Assembly (NCBI GenBank): GCA_039105265.1
Contig: JAPFFF010000006.1
Coordinates: 4,774,001 to 4,838,000, forward strand
DNA: 64,000 nucleotides
Origin: Tritrichomonas musculus
Lineage: Eukaryota; Parabasalia; Tritrichomonadida; Tritrichomonadidae
Reading direction: 5' to 3'
A program made the position numbers and the translations under genes. Below, piece by piece: positions 29,964 to 40,847 of this stretch. Positions within the stretch are counted from its first letter, which is position 1. Every line of letters starts with the position of its first letter. The notes under the pieces are model-generated. The model saw only the letters and a program-made list of their open reading frames with translations. It did no database searches and was not told the DNA's origin.

Positions 29964-32063
29964 TTAAGTTTCCGTTAGTTGTGAAACAACAGCAGCATGA
30001 AACTGGACATATTCAGGCTTCAATGTCTTTTTTTCTTCTTTATATTCAAGAATCAACTTTAGCAGTGCCACGACATTTCTCAAATTATTAATATTATCGC
30101 AACTTTGCAAAACATTAGCAGTTGCCATAAACAAATTTTCAACTGTTTCCTCATTGAATGACTTCACATAAAAACCGATAAAAATTGAAATCAAATCGAC
30201 ACTTCTCAAATTGTTAATTGAGAAGCACTTCAAAGCAAGCAACAAAGTAGCACGACTCAAATCAGGCTCATTTTGCAACTCAGGTGTCAATTTGAAAACA
30301 TGAATAACGGCTTCCCAGAAAAATTCAGAAGGAGTGACCAAACTTTCTTCATTGAATTTTAAAGTTGCCAATAAAAGCGGTTTTGCCAAAAGTGAAGTGA
30401 CCTGATTTTGATACAATTCAATCATGCATATCATCAATGAGAAGTATTGCTCGCGGCATTGAAAAAAGACTTCGTTGGTCTGTAACGTATCGGTCATTCT
30501 ATTGATGATTGAATCGATTCCAGCTGAATAACCGATTTTCAACTTTTTCAAAAGAATTTCAATCAATAGAGCTGCAGGCAACAAAAACTGATTTTTTTCA
30601 TCAGAAAAGAAAAGTTCATACACAAATTTGAAAAGGTTTTGAAAAAGTTCATCATTCAAATTTTCAATGCAATCTAACAAATTGTAAATTATTCGCGATA
30701 AATAAGTACTAGAATTGAAATCATTCTCATTCACAGATATCATGAATGCTTGAAGAAGAGGAGGAATCCAACTCATTTCAACTTTGAATTGAAAATCGCT
30801 TTGAAAAATCGTATCAAGTGAATCTAGAACTTTTTCTTGAACATTTTTGTCTTGATCAAGAACGAGAGGAATCAATTCAGAAACAATTTGATATGAATTT
30901 TCAGAAGTTGAAATTTGAGAGAGAAAAACCGCCGCATGGCCTCTGCTTTCGTCATGCAAGTGTTCCATCGCATATTGAAAGAAATCGTCAGCATTAGGGA
31001 GCTGATCACAAATTGAACATAAACTTTTCAAAATTTGTGAAGGATTCGAACTTTTTGATATCAATTGAGATATGATTTCAGCAACTGCTTCATATTGAAT
31101 CGACATGTTTAACAATACTTCTTGTGCACTTTCAGAACAGTTTTCATCTTCAATTTGAAGATAATCAAAGAGAGAAACTATAAGACCTTGATGAAATGGA
31201 ATTTCATTGGAAAAACTATCAAGCCCTTCGCCTGCTAGATCATTAAGGTTCTGAATACAATAAGAAATAAAATTGCCAAGGCTAAGATCGCCAGTTTTTT
31301 CGAAATATGGAATAATTATACGCATTGAATATAGTAAAGAGAGGCCTTGAAAGCGTAAATAATTTATATTAATAAAGTTGAGTATTTCTGATGATATAAA
31401 ATTAGAGTATAGATTTGATGTTGTACTTTTCATTAAATTTAAAATAATGAGTAAAAAAGATCCAGTTAAATCTGAATTTGGGATGTTTTGAAAAATTGCA
31501 ATTAGTTGTTGTAAATGTTCGATTTTGACTATGTACTTATTTTTGTTATTTGGAATTAATAAACCAAATTCTTCTAAAGCCAAATTCTTATTTTCAGATA
31601 GTTCAACCATTGCATCTATTCCAGCTGCTATTGTATTTTCATTTGAGATTAGCATTGAAAGAACATTATCAAAATTGGGTATTGCTTGTTCACCGTAATA
31701 TTCAATTAAACTAGCCATAAGAATTGCTGAATATGAGATAAGTGGATCGATACCATTTGATATTATATTTAGTAAAGCTGGAATTAAAGTAGATAGAAAA
31801 TGTTCGGTATCTTCAGGGCGAATATTTTTAAAGTAACTTCGAATGCAAAATAATGAAAGCTGTGAATAGAGCATATTGTTCGAGTCTGATTGTAAATTTG
31901 ATATTAATATATGAATGAAATAACAGAAAAATTCTGGTACGTTTTCTACAATATACTGAAGTTTATTATAAATAATTCTTTGATCACTACAAGTCTTTTG
32001 TGACTCATAAAAGCATTCAATAATTTGTTGGAGGATTTGGGCATTAAGAGATTTTACCTCCAT
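29964..32063 (-). CDS. Transportin/importin-beta-like karyopherin
   Basis: 699 residues, all-helical HEAT repeats throughout. The N-terminus resembles transportin/karyopherin-beta: LQYIVENVPEFFCYFIHILISNL, LSLFCIRSYFKNI and ILMASLIEYYGEQAIPNFDNVLSML match the first three repeats in order and spacing. A later segment (LLNMSIQYEAVAEIISQLI, PNADDFFQYAMEHLHDESRGHAAVFLSQIS) fits central HEAT repeats. Importins carry cargo through nuclear pores and are released by Ran-GTP. It is shorter than typical transportins (about 890 residues), so it may be a divergent or trimmed form. It lies near the NXF-like exporter by chance of gene order only. Confidence 0.7.
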   Translation of the reverse strand: MEVKSLNAQILQQIIECFYESQKTCSDQRIIYNKLQYIVENVPEFFCYFIHILISNLQSDSNNMLYSQLSLFCIRSYFKNIRPEDTEHFLSTLIPALLNIISNGIDPLISYSAILMASLIEYYGEQAIPNFDNVLSMLISNENTIAAGIDAMVELSENKNLALEEFGLLIPNNKNKYIVKIEHLQQLIAIFQNIPNSDLTGSFLLIILNLMKSTTSNLYSNFISSEILNFININYLRFQGLSLLYSMRIIIPYFEKTGDLSLGNFISYCIQNLNDLAGEGLDSFSNEIPFHQGLIVSLFDYLQIEDENCSESAQEVLLNMSIQYEAVAEIISQLISKSSNPSQILKSLCSICDQLPNADDFFQYAMEHLHDESRGHAAVFLSQISTSENSYQIVSELIPLVLDQDKNVQEKVLDSLDTIFQSDFQFKVEMSWIPPLLQAFMISVNENDFNSSTYLSRIIYNLLDCIENLNDELFQNLFKFVYELFFSDEKNQFLLPAALLIEILLKKLKIGYSAGIDSIINRMTDTLQTNEVFFQCREQYFSLMICMIELYQNQVTSLLAKPLLLATLKFNEESLVTPSEFFWEAVIHVFKLTPELQNEPDLSRATLLLALKCFSINNLRSVDLISIFIGFYVKSFNEETVENLFMATANVLQSCDNINNLRNVVALLKLILEYKEEKKTLKPEYVQFHAAVVSQLTET

Positions 32064-32206
32064 ACAATTAAATTTTCGAAAATTTTATTTCTATCGTTAT
32101 TCTAAAAAACGATTATTTTATTATCAAAATTTATATACAAGTTTTAGTTATAAAAAATGTATATAATTCATTGATATTTTGATTTTTATTAAATAATAAT
32201 TATTCC

Positions 32207-32228
32207 AAAAAAAAAAAAAAAAAAAAAA
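32207..32228. repeat. Poly-A tract (22 nt)
   Basis: Twenty-two consecutive A just ahead of the DUF3447 gene; the last A forms part of an ATG at 32228. Confidence 0.9.
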
Positions 32229-32248
32229 TGTTACATATTTTTATAAAA

Positions 32249-33376
32249 ATGGAAGCCAAAGCATACATCAAAGAATATTCTGAAAAAATGATCTGTATCC
32301 AAGAATTTCTTTTAGAGTTTCTTGAAAATGACAAAATAGAAGAAACTGATTTTATTTTTTTAATTAATAATTTGGATAATGCCAAAATTCGAAAAAATAA
32401 GCATGAGTTCAAATCATTGCTTCATATGATTGCAAAAATTAGTAATCATCGTCGAAATCAATTTTTTAATAATAAAATTGATAAAATTCTCAAAGAATTT
32501 CAGAAAGAAATTACACATAATTTTTCAAATACAGAAATATTCAATATTTTTATCAGTAATAAACGAATTCTTCTATTTTTATTTGAAGAAAAAATCATCG
32601 TTCCAGATCAAACAATTCTTTCAATGATGACAAAAAAAAAATATTTTTCCATAATTTTATTTTCAATATTTTTACAACGAAATGAAAGAATTTTTCAATG
32701 AACAAACGGTTAATGAAATGAATTTATCAAGTGTAACTTTTTCTGATAATTATATGATAAATGAGTCAAAATCTGATCTTTTTCAAATCAATAGAAAAAC
32801 TGGTGAAAATGAAAATTATATTTGTCAATTAATTCGAAATGATTCACTTGATGAATTCATAAGTTATACAAATAAAGCGGCTTTTAATTTGTCATCGAAT
32901 GTAAATGAATCAATTTTTGAGACCAACCTCTTTTTACTTGGAAAAAAAACAACTTTAATTGAATATTCAGCATTTTTTGGATCAATTCAAATCTATCGTT
33001 ATTTGAAATTGAATGGCGTTGAATTGACACCTTCATTGTGGCTTTATGCTATTCATGGAAACAATCCAGAAATGATTCATCTTCTTGAAGAAGATCATGT
33101 TGAAATGGAAGATAAATCAGTTACAAGATATGTCATTGAATCAATGAAATGTCATCATAATGAATTGACCAATTATTTCTTCAATATTTATAATCACAAT
33201 AATAAAGGAAATGATTTGGATGTTACCAGGCAAATTTTCAAATATTACAATTTTATTCCTTTTTCTGAGAAATTCACACAAAGTTTGGATACTTTGTATG
33301 ATATTTGTGTGAGTGATATTAGTAAGAGTTTTAATGAACAATTCAATGTATTTTATATTCTGTGCCAATATGATTA
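32249..33376 (+). pseudogene. DUF3447-ankyrin gene, 5' part, frameshifted and interrupted
   Basis: N-terminal half of a trichomonad ankyrin protein of the DUF3447 type. It reads YIKEYSEKMICIQEFLLEFLE, NKHEFKSLLHMIAKISNH and SNKRILLFLFEEKIIVP in the first frame (to 32701), then ICQLIRNDSLDEFISY, TLIEYSAFFGSIQIYRYL and LTPSLWLYAIHGNNPEMIHL in the second (from 32655). This is the standard order of the family, so one base change at the T4 run 32655-32658 accounts for the break. The likely start is ATG 32249 (the ATG at 32228 lies in the A-run). The second frame reaches CQYDY and is cut at TA 33375-33376, where a mariner-type element begins. Function of DUF3447 is unknown; ankyrins bind proteins. 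Confidence 0.85.
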
Positions 33377-33428
33377 CCCTATTCTCACGTAACTTCGCCC
33401 AAATGTGGTTACATTAAATTACCCTTTT
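33377..33428 (+). repeat. Left TIR of mariner-type element
   Basis: 52 bp, complementary to 40848-40899 with one mismatch at position 4 (T here, A in the other copy). Preceded by TA. Confidence 0.92.
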
Positions 33429-33491
33429 ATTCAATTTTAAATTTTAAATTATCTTATAGAAAAAGTTATAATTGTTTGGCCATACATTTCA

Positions 33492-34661
33492 ATGAATGTA
33501 AGTATGCTTCCAAGAGTCTATAAAAGGCCAGCATATCATCACCATAATGAAAAACCAGAAAAGATTGCTCCTGTTCTAAATGCTCTTAAGAACTGTAAAA
33601 GGGGAGAAATGAGAAAAATAGAAAAGCAAACTTTGATTAGTTATAATACTTTAAAAGACTGGAGAAGAAAACTTCAAAAAGATCCGAGTTATGATCCAAC
33701 AAAAAAGCAAATAAGAGAATCAACAAGAATTTTTATGCCAGATGAAGAAGATAATATTGCAGAATTTATAAAAGATTATATCATTAAGCCAGGTTACTTT
33801 TTTACAGATGATGATTTCAGAGAACTTATCATATCTGAATATTTAAGAAAATACAAAAATTCAGAAGATATAAAGAAATTTAATGCGTCGGATGGTTATA
33901 TTTTTAATTTCAAAGAAAAGCATAGAATCTCGAGTCGCAAATGCCATATAAGAAGAAGACCTGAAAATGGAACTTTTGAAGAAGAGTTTGTAAATCAAGT
34001 AGAAAATTTAAAACAAACAAATGATAATGATTTTATTATAAACATTGATGAGACAAGCTGGGAACTATTCCCTAACAATCTTTTGGTTTGGCAATGTAAA
34101 AATGAAGATCATGCAGTTTGTTATATGAACAAGGCCAATCCAAAAGATTGCATGACTGTTATTGCTGGCGTTACTGCTTCGGGAACAAAACTTCCACTCA
34201 TGTTTATTGCAAAGGGAACAACAGAAAGGTGTGAAAACTCACAAATTGGAGATGTCTCCCCACATTGGAGTTATCACTCCGAGACAGGATGGGTAACTGA
34301 AGAGGTTTTTTTACATTATTTGAAAATATTGAGAGAACACTATGGAGGTGTTGATGGTCCAAAATTGCATTTAATCCTTGATGTCTATCCGTCACACAGG
34401 ACTGAAGACATCAAGAATTTTGCAGTTGGTCTAAATATGGATCTCTTGTTTGTGCCTGCTGGTAGAACAGACGAGTTTCAACCCTTAGACAGAGCAGTTT
34501 TTGGTTCTTTGAAGTCCATGGCCCGTAGACTATTTAGACTTCGAGTGAGCCAAGATAGAAATGTCATTAGAAAAAAGAGCGATGCAGTGGAAGATATGAT
34601 CTGCGCCTGGGAACGACTCCCTACTCATGTTATTGAAAAAGGTTGGACATTTAATGAATAA
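33492..34661 (+). CDS. DDE transposase, pogo/Tc1-mariner type
   Basis: 389 residues, uninterrupted. The N-terminal part has a helix-turn-helix-like segment (TLISYNTLKDWRRKLQKDP) and a second DNA-binding-like part (about 105-150, FNFKEKHRISSRKCHIRRRP). The catalytic core shows three acidic residues in context: NIDETSWELFP (first Asp, about 183), HLILDVYPSHR (second Asp, about 300) and FQPLDRAVFGSLK (third Asp, about 328), a DDD triad as in pogo/Fot-like DDE_1 families. The end (AWERLPTHVIEKGWTF) is as expected for these proteins. The start is ATG 33492; another Met at residue 5 is possible. It lies 63 bp inside the left TIR and reads into the element. It cuts and pastes DNA at TA sites. Confidence 0.92.
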   Translation: MNVSMLPRVYKRPAYHHHNEKPEKIAPVLNALKNCKRGEMRKIEKQTLISYNTLKDWRRKLQKDPSYDPTKKQIRESTRIFMPDEEDNIAEFIKDYIIKPGYFFTDDDFRELIISEYLRKYKNSEDIKKFNASDGYIFNFKEKHRISSRKCHIRRRPENGTFEEEFVNQVENLKQTNDNDFIINIDETSWELFPNNLLVWQCKNEDHAVCYMNKANPKDCMTVIAGVTASGTKLPLMFIAKGTTERCENSQIGDVSPHWSYHSETGWVTEEVFLHYLKILREHYGGVDGPKLHLILDVYPSHRTEDIKNFAVGLNMDLLFVPAGRTDEFQPLDRAVFGSLKSMARRLFRLRVSQDRNVIRKKSDAVEDMICAWERLPTHVIEKGWTFNE

Positions 34662-34676
34662 TCTTTCACTACATCC

Positions 34677-35111
34677 AAGAATGATGTTATTCTTTTTCTT
34701 CTTTGTTTTGGTTATCAAATTTGATATCGTTATAAGATGATGCACAACAAGTTACTGCTGCAACTTTATCAGGTGTGAATATTGATACTCTTTTGTATTC
34801 AAGAATGATGTTATTCTTTTCCTTCTTTGTTTTGGTTATCAAATTTGATATCGTTATAAGATGATGCACAACAAGTTACTGCTGCAACTTTATCAGGTGT
34901 GAATATTGTTACTCTTTTGTATTCAAGAATGATGTTATTCTTTTCATTCTTTGTTTTGGTTATCAAATTTGATATCGTTATAAGATGATGCACAACAAGT
35001 TACTGCTGCAACTTTATCAGGTGTGAATATTGTTACTCTTTTGTATTCAAGAATGATGTTATTCTTTTCCTTCTTTGTTTTGGTTATCAAATTTGATATC
35101 GTTATAAGATA
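34677..35111. repeat. 124-bp tandem repeat, about 3.5 copies
   Basis: The unit AAGAATGATGTTATTC starts at 34677, 34801, 34925 and 35049, giving a period of exactly 124 bp with very few differences. The last copy is partial. It begins 15 bp after the transposase stop. Antisense frames in it are periodic artefacts. Confidence 0.95.
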
Positions 35112-35672
35112 TTGCGTTCCAATAAATTATCGATCCAAACTCTTCCCATCAATAATATATTAGTTTTATTATTATTATTATTGTTAAAATGATTCAAAAA
35201 TCATTTTAACTTAATGATGTGGAGATATTGTCATTCTATCAAATTAAAATTTTTGTATCAAAATTATTGGCTTCAGACAATAGATTTTTTTGAGACGATT
35301 TTTATCAATAGAATAACAATAGCATTCAAAAACTAATTTATCGCTAAAAACTTAAGTTTTTACATTGAAAAGCATTATTTTTTACTGATTATGATTTATG
35401 TTTTCCAATGAAACATATATTTTTACCTTGTTAAAAAATTGAAATAATGATGATTTGATTTGATTACTGTTGAAAGGCAAAAATAATTTCGTGCTCAATT
35501 TTAATAAAAATTCAAATGCAGAAACAATTTCGTTCTCTTTTTATAAATAATTTATCATGAATATTTTATAAACGCCAAAATTTAAAATAGATCCCAACAA
35601 CTAAATGTAAATATTGAATAATTTTGTCTTAAATGTCATCCAAATTTAGAATCAATTTTATTCATAATTATT
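35112..35672. other. Non-coding interior of the mariner-type element
   Basis: About 560 bp of AT-rich DNA without a gene, ending in ATTATT, the left copy of a possible 6-bp target-site duplication (see the element starting at 35673). Confidence 0.5.
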
Positions 35673-35947
35673 AGAGCTCGGAGAAAAAGGGATTTCCTTT
35701 TTGAAAATAAAGAATTATATTTATAAAACATATTTATTTTGATGTGAATAAGTTATATCTGAAAGCATACACTTTTTCGAAAAAAATTTGTTTTTTTAAA
35801 AAAAAGTGACTTTTTTATAAAAAGGTTTATTTTTGAATCTTTTTTTTTTTTATAAAAAAAAAGCTTCTTTGCGAAAAGCTTTTGTGTGTGCAAAAAGTAA
35901 AATCATATCAATAAGTTTCGATCATTTCAAATAAAAAATTTAATTAA

Positions 35948-38565
35948 GGGTATAGTTGAAAAAGTGGGCTTATTCGATATGAGAAAAAAATTTTCTCTGT
36001 TGCTTTTTTTTAAATTCTTTTTATAAAATTAGAATGTGCACAAAGAAATGTCCGGAGGATTTTTTTTATTTTATTCTAAATTAATTATTTTCTAATAATT
36101 ATTTGAGATATTGAAAAAGACTCAACAAAAAAAAATTTCCTCCGTACAAAACTAATAATTTTAAATGTTATTGCGATTTATCTAATAAAATTTCAAAAAA
36201 TGCGAGAAATCATTTCTCTGGTTCTTTAAGTTTTTTTTTGAATTCTTTTTTGAATGATTCTCAATTTTCTGAGATTTTATTTTATATGATTATATACAGT
36301 CAAATTTGAATATATGTATAAAATATGAATATTTAATATATCGAGCATAATATAAGATTTCTATTTATAATATCATATATTATATTTTTTTGTTTTTATA
36401 TCCTTTGACATTTTGATATCTATAATTGTAGAATTTGAGAGAATTTCGAAAATAGAGTATTTTCTTAAATAACTTGATTTAGAGATCTTGATATAACAAC
36501 TAAAAGTTAGTAGATTTAATAATTTCACAATATATCATACATAATTGCAAACTTTTAGATAGATTTTTAACATAATCAAATATTTAACAATTTACCAATA
36601 ATTGTTTAAAATAATTTGCTGGATGTGAATATATAATTGGAAATATCAGTAAATATTTTAATATTTGCTAAAATATAAATATTAGTTGAGATATTTTTCT
36701 TAAAATATCAAAAAATGAGAAAATTTCTGAGAATATCAAGATCTATATCAGAAAATAAATGATATAGTCGATTGCTATTTGAAAACAAGAGCAAATGAAA
36801 TAAAATGAAATTTGAAAAAAATAAAAAAGTTGTTTTCAATGAGCGTTTTTTATTTATTCATGTATTTTTTGTATGAATATTTTGCTTTTTGTTTGATATT
36901 GGTAGTTTTTCAAAGATTTTAACGTAATTTTAAGACGTTAATTTTTATGAAAATTTGGTGTTCAAAACGTTTAATACACAATTTTAAAGAACTTGGTGAG
37001 CTTTATGCGGGATAAACGAATACATATTACGCAATTTTGAGTAAAAAAAAGAATAACGATTAGAAATATGAAATTGACCTACAAAAAATGGTCAAATAAA
37101 AAGATCTGACAAAATATTTTTCCTCTATTTATTTTTTAATTTTTAATATAAAGTTAAGATGTATGTAAAAAATTGTCTGACCAGTTTTTTTTATTTGTTC
37201 CAAAAAAATTTCTATACCTAATTATGATTCAAAACTCAATAACAACAAAAGGAAAAAATAAATCCTCCGGCTAAATCTAATATTTTTTGATTTAATTTTC
37301 ATATACCAAAAATCAAATGACAATAATTTATATTCATGGCTAGGGAGAAAATAGTTTTTTTCATTTTATATTCTATTCAATTCTTTTCAAATTCAATAAT
37401 CCAAAATATAAAATGCATTGAATTTTCGTATTTTTTTAAAAAAAGCTTGAAAATGAGGTGAATCTAAGCATTTTAGAAGATTTTATGATTGATTTCAAAT
37501 ATATATATAAAAATATTAGATTTAGCCGGAGGATTTATTTTTTCCTTTTGTTGTTATTGAGTTTTGAATCATAATTAGGTATAGAAATTTTTTTGGAACA
37601 AATAAAAAAAACTGGTCAGACAATTTTTTACATACATCTTAACTTTATATTAAAAATTAAAAAATAAATAGAGGAAAAATATTTTGTCAGATCTTTTTAT
37701 TTGACCATTTTTTGTAGGTCAATTTCATATTTCTAATCGTTATTCTTTTTTTTACTCAAAATTGCGTAATATGTATTCGTTTATCCCGCATAAAGCTCAC
37801 CAAGTTCTTTAAAATTGTGTATTAAACGTTTTGAACACCAAATTTTCATAAAAATTAACGTCTTAAAATTACGTTAAAATCTTTGAAAAACTACCAATAT
37901 CAAACAAAAAGCAAAATATTCATACAAAAAATACATGAATAAATAAAAAACGCTCATTGAAAACAACTTTTTTATTTTTTTCAAATTTCATTTTATTTCA
38001 TTTGCTCTTGTTTTCAAATAGCAATCGACTATATCATTTATTTTCTGATATAGATCTTGATATTCTCAGAAATTTTCTTATTTTTTATATTTTAAGATAA
38101 ATATCTTGAATAATTATTTCTATTTTAGTTAGATACTAAGTAAATGTCAGCTTTATATGATTTAGAATTAAAATCCATGAAGATCTACTCTTATCATGGA
38201 GCTTTTATCTTGATTATACATTGAATTTAAATTTATTTGGGTAGTGAATCATTAACGTAAAAAACTAGTGGCATTAGTTTGTTACATAATGATATTCTTT
38301 TTTTATTTTTACTTCCATTATATTATTTAAAATAATATACAATACTATTTTAAGATTTTAAAATTTTGATTTATATTAATATTTATCAGATCTTTGGCTA
38401 TTTTAAAATTGCTAAATGTTTAAAGCAACTCATGATATTCATGTTTAGGCATATCTCATAAAAAATAGTAAATTGAGAATGAATATTTTTTTAATTCAAT
38501 ATTGAATTAAATATAAAAATATAAAATCTTCTGAATTACTTCAAAAAATAATTTAAACTATACCC
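35948..38565. mobile_element. Candidate inner element bounded by TTAA
   Basis: GGGTATAGTT at 35948-35957 and its exact complement at 38556-38565 form 10-bp inverted repeats. Each is flanked by TTAA (35944-35947 and 38566-38569), as in TTAA-specific elements such as piggyBac. No gene lies inside; it encloses the large palindrome. The short TIR makes this tentative. Confidence 0.35.
36691..38106. repeat. Large palindrome, arms of about 600 bp
   Basis: 36691-37287 is nearly perfectly complementary to 37509-38106 with a 221-bp centre. Stretches checked by eye (for example around 36781-36835 against 37978-38032, and CCTCCGGCTAAATC near 37264 against 37523) are identical; only the outer edge shows small differences. 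No open reading frame is present. It would fold into a long hairpin as RNA or single-stranded DNA. Confidence 0.92.
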
Positions 38566-39268
38566 TTAAAATCATAAATTCCTTTCGAAATATAAATTGA
38601 TAGAGAAAATTTAGTTAACAAGAATTTCAAAGAAATATTTAATAAAAACATATATTTAGGTATTATTCAAATCATAAAGAATGATATTTGATGTATAAAT
38701 TATAAAGTACTCGTAATCATTGCTTATGATCAAACTATATTCAAAATTTGAAGCATTCTAATGATATAGAAAATATCATTTGCTTCATTAAGCTATGAGG
38801 CACTTTCCAATCTTGTTAAATGATGCTTTTGATGCAGACAGTTTAAATCGGGAATGAAAATAATAGTTTTGTCCTCAAAATGTAGTTTTTTCCACCAATT
38901 ATAACGTTTTTTTTTTTTAAATATGAATAAATAACGTATTCAAAAATCAAAATCAAATAATACATTTATAAGATCTTGTTTTTTTAAAAAGAAAATCTAT
39001 ATTAAAAAAAATTGTTCATATAAAAAAGACTTGGTGTTTTGAAAAAAGAAAATTATTTCGCAAAAAAAAGATCATTTTAAGAAGTATTTTTCATTTTAAA
39101 AAGAAAACAAATTTTTTAAACGAAAAAATTATTTCACAAAAAAATGTTTTTACAGACAAACCTTTTTCTTTTCGAAAAAAAATGGATTTTTAAAACATAT
39201 GGATCTTAATGATATGTAAAAGTTTTGTAAATATGGAAATTCCTTTTTCGCCGATCTCTATTATTCAT
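38107..39268. other. Non-coding element interior
   Basis: AT-rich DNA without genes. The last 400 bp contain many A or T runs broken by CGAAA or GCGAA, resembling the sub-terminal region at 35700-35940 in inverted orientation. Confidence 0.45.
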
Positions 39269-39274
39269 CAATTA

Positions 39275-39908
39275 AAATTCATACGATAAAAATTCAATGC
39301 AAATGATAAATTTCTTTATGATTAGACAAATTCATACGATAAAAATTCAATGCAAATGATAAATTTCTTTATGATTAGACAAATTCATACGATAAAAATT
39401 CAATGCAAATGATAAATTTCTTTATGATTAGACAAATTCATACGATAAAAATTCAATGCAAATGATAAATTTCTTTATGATTAGACAAATTCATACGATA
39501 AAAATTCAATGCAAATGATAAATTTCTTTATGATTAGACAAATTCATACGATAAAAATTCAATGCAAATGATAAATTTCTTTATGATTAGACAAATTCAT
39601 ACGATAAAAATTCAATGCAAATGATAAATTTCTTTATGATTAGACAAATTCATACGATAAAAATTCAATGCAAATGATAAATTTCTTTATGATTAGACAA
39701 ATTCATACGATAAAAATTCAATGCAAATGATAAATTTCTTTATGATTAGACAAATTCATACGATAAAAATTCAATGCAAATGATAAATTTCTTTATGATT
39801 AGACAAATTCATACGATAAAAATTCAATGCAAATGATAAATTTCTTTATGATTAGACAAATTCATACGATAAAAATTCAATGCAAATGATAAATTTCTTT
39901 ATGATTAG
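39275..39908. repeat. 53-bp minisatellite, 12 copies
   Basis: The word ATACGATAAA recurs at 39281, 39334, 39387 and onward to 39864, an exact 53-bp period with 12 copies. The copies appear identical by eye; only the last ends differently (TTAGTCATTTG). There are no variable spacers, so it is not a CRISPR array. It lies just outside the right end of the candidate nested element. Confidence 0.97.
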
Positions 39909-40847
39909 TCATTTGATTCCATAAGAAACTGTTTGAATTTTTCTTTATTACAAAAGATCGCTGTTTTCTGCTTTTTTTCGATTTCAAAGAAGTATTTTAT
40001 CTTTATTGTCGGATTTTATGCAATATATGTTCATCTTAATAATTATTTAAATTAAGTGAACTTAATTTTGGAAAATACAAAGTTAAAACGCGCATTTTTA
40101 ATAATTATTTAGTCTTATTAATATTCATTTTTTCAGAAAAGTTTGATTATGTCCAATTTTAATTATTTAATTATCTTCTTTAGATTTAAGTAATCTTTAA
40201 ATTGTGCATAATATTTCAGCATTCTGATCATTATTACAATTTTAATGTTTACTCATTTTCAATTTAATAGTAAAAATCTCATTTCGCAAATGCAAAAAAT
40301 CAATCAAAATCCAAATCATTGTTGAATCGATTTATACTTTTATACTGAAAACAAATGCATATAAAATTAAGTTCTACGTTCATTTGTTTCGTCATAATTT
40401 TTGAAATTATATGCAATTTTATCCAACATTTATCAGAATCAGTATTTCTCAACCAAACATTTTAATCTATAATTAAATAAACTTTTTATAACCACAGAAA
40501 ATTTACTTGAAAAATTAACAAGTAGCGCAATATGAACATTATATTTTGAATGAAAAAACAAAGTGAACCGTAAAAAATAAATAAATGATGAGTAATGACA
40601 AATGTTAAAAAAATTGCATATAAAGAATTTCGATAGCTTTTACCTTTTTAGAATATAATAAAATAATTAAATATTTACCATCTTCCTTTTTATTCATATT
40701 TTAATTATTAATAAAGCCTTAGATGTTATTAATATTTTTTTATTTATTTGTAGAAATTTCTTTTTATTCTTTAAATAAAACGAATTTTTTATAAAAAGCT
40801 ATATAAACTTTTTAAAATAGCTCATAGAATTCTTCTCAAATTTTATG
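39909..40847. other. Non-coding right end of the mariner-type element
   Basis: About 940 bp of AT-rich DNA between the minisatellite and the right TIR. No gene is seen. Confidence 0.5.

Larger units (their letters stand above)
35673..39259. mobile_element. Candidate nested element with AGAG...CTCT ends
   Basis: Left end AGAGCTCGGAGAAAAAGG (35673 on) and right end (complement of 39259 inward, AGAGATCGGCGAAAAAGG) match at 16 of 18 bases, and similarity continues to ATTTCC. Both sides are flanked by ATTATT (35667-35672 and 39260-39265). No coding frame is present. Both sub-terminal regions are rich in A/T runs with GCGAA or CGAAA motifs. In AT-rich DNA a 6-bp flanking repeat is weak evidence; the GC-containing TIR is stronger. 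Confidence 0.55.

Noticed and set aside
34530-34993. Three similar minus-strand frames beginning MHHLITISNLITK
   Set aside because: They are generated by the 124-bp tandem repeat and by the antisense of the transposase gene end.
39275-39908. CRISPR array
   Set aside because: The 53-bp units are directly adjacent and have no variable spacers, and the window is eukaryotic.
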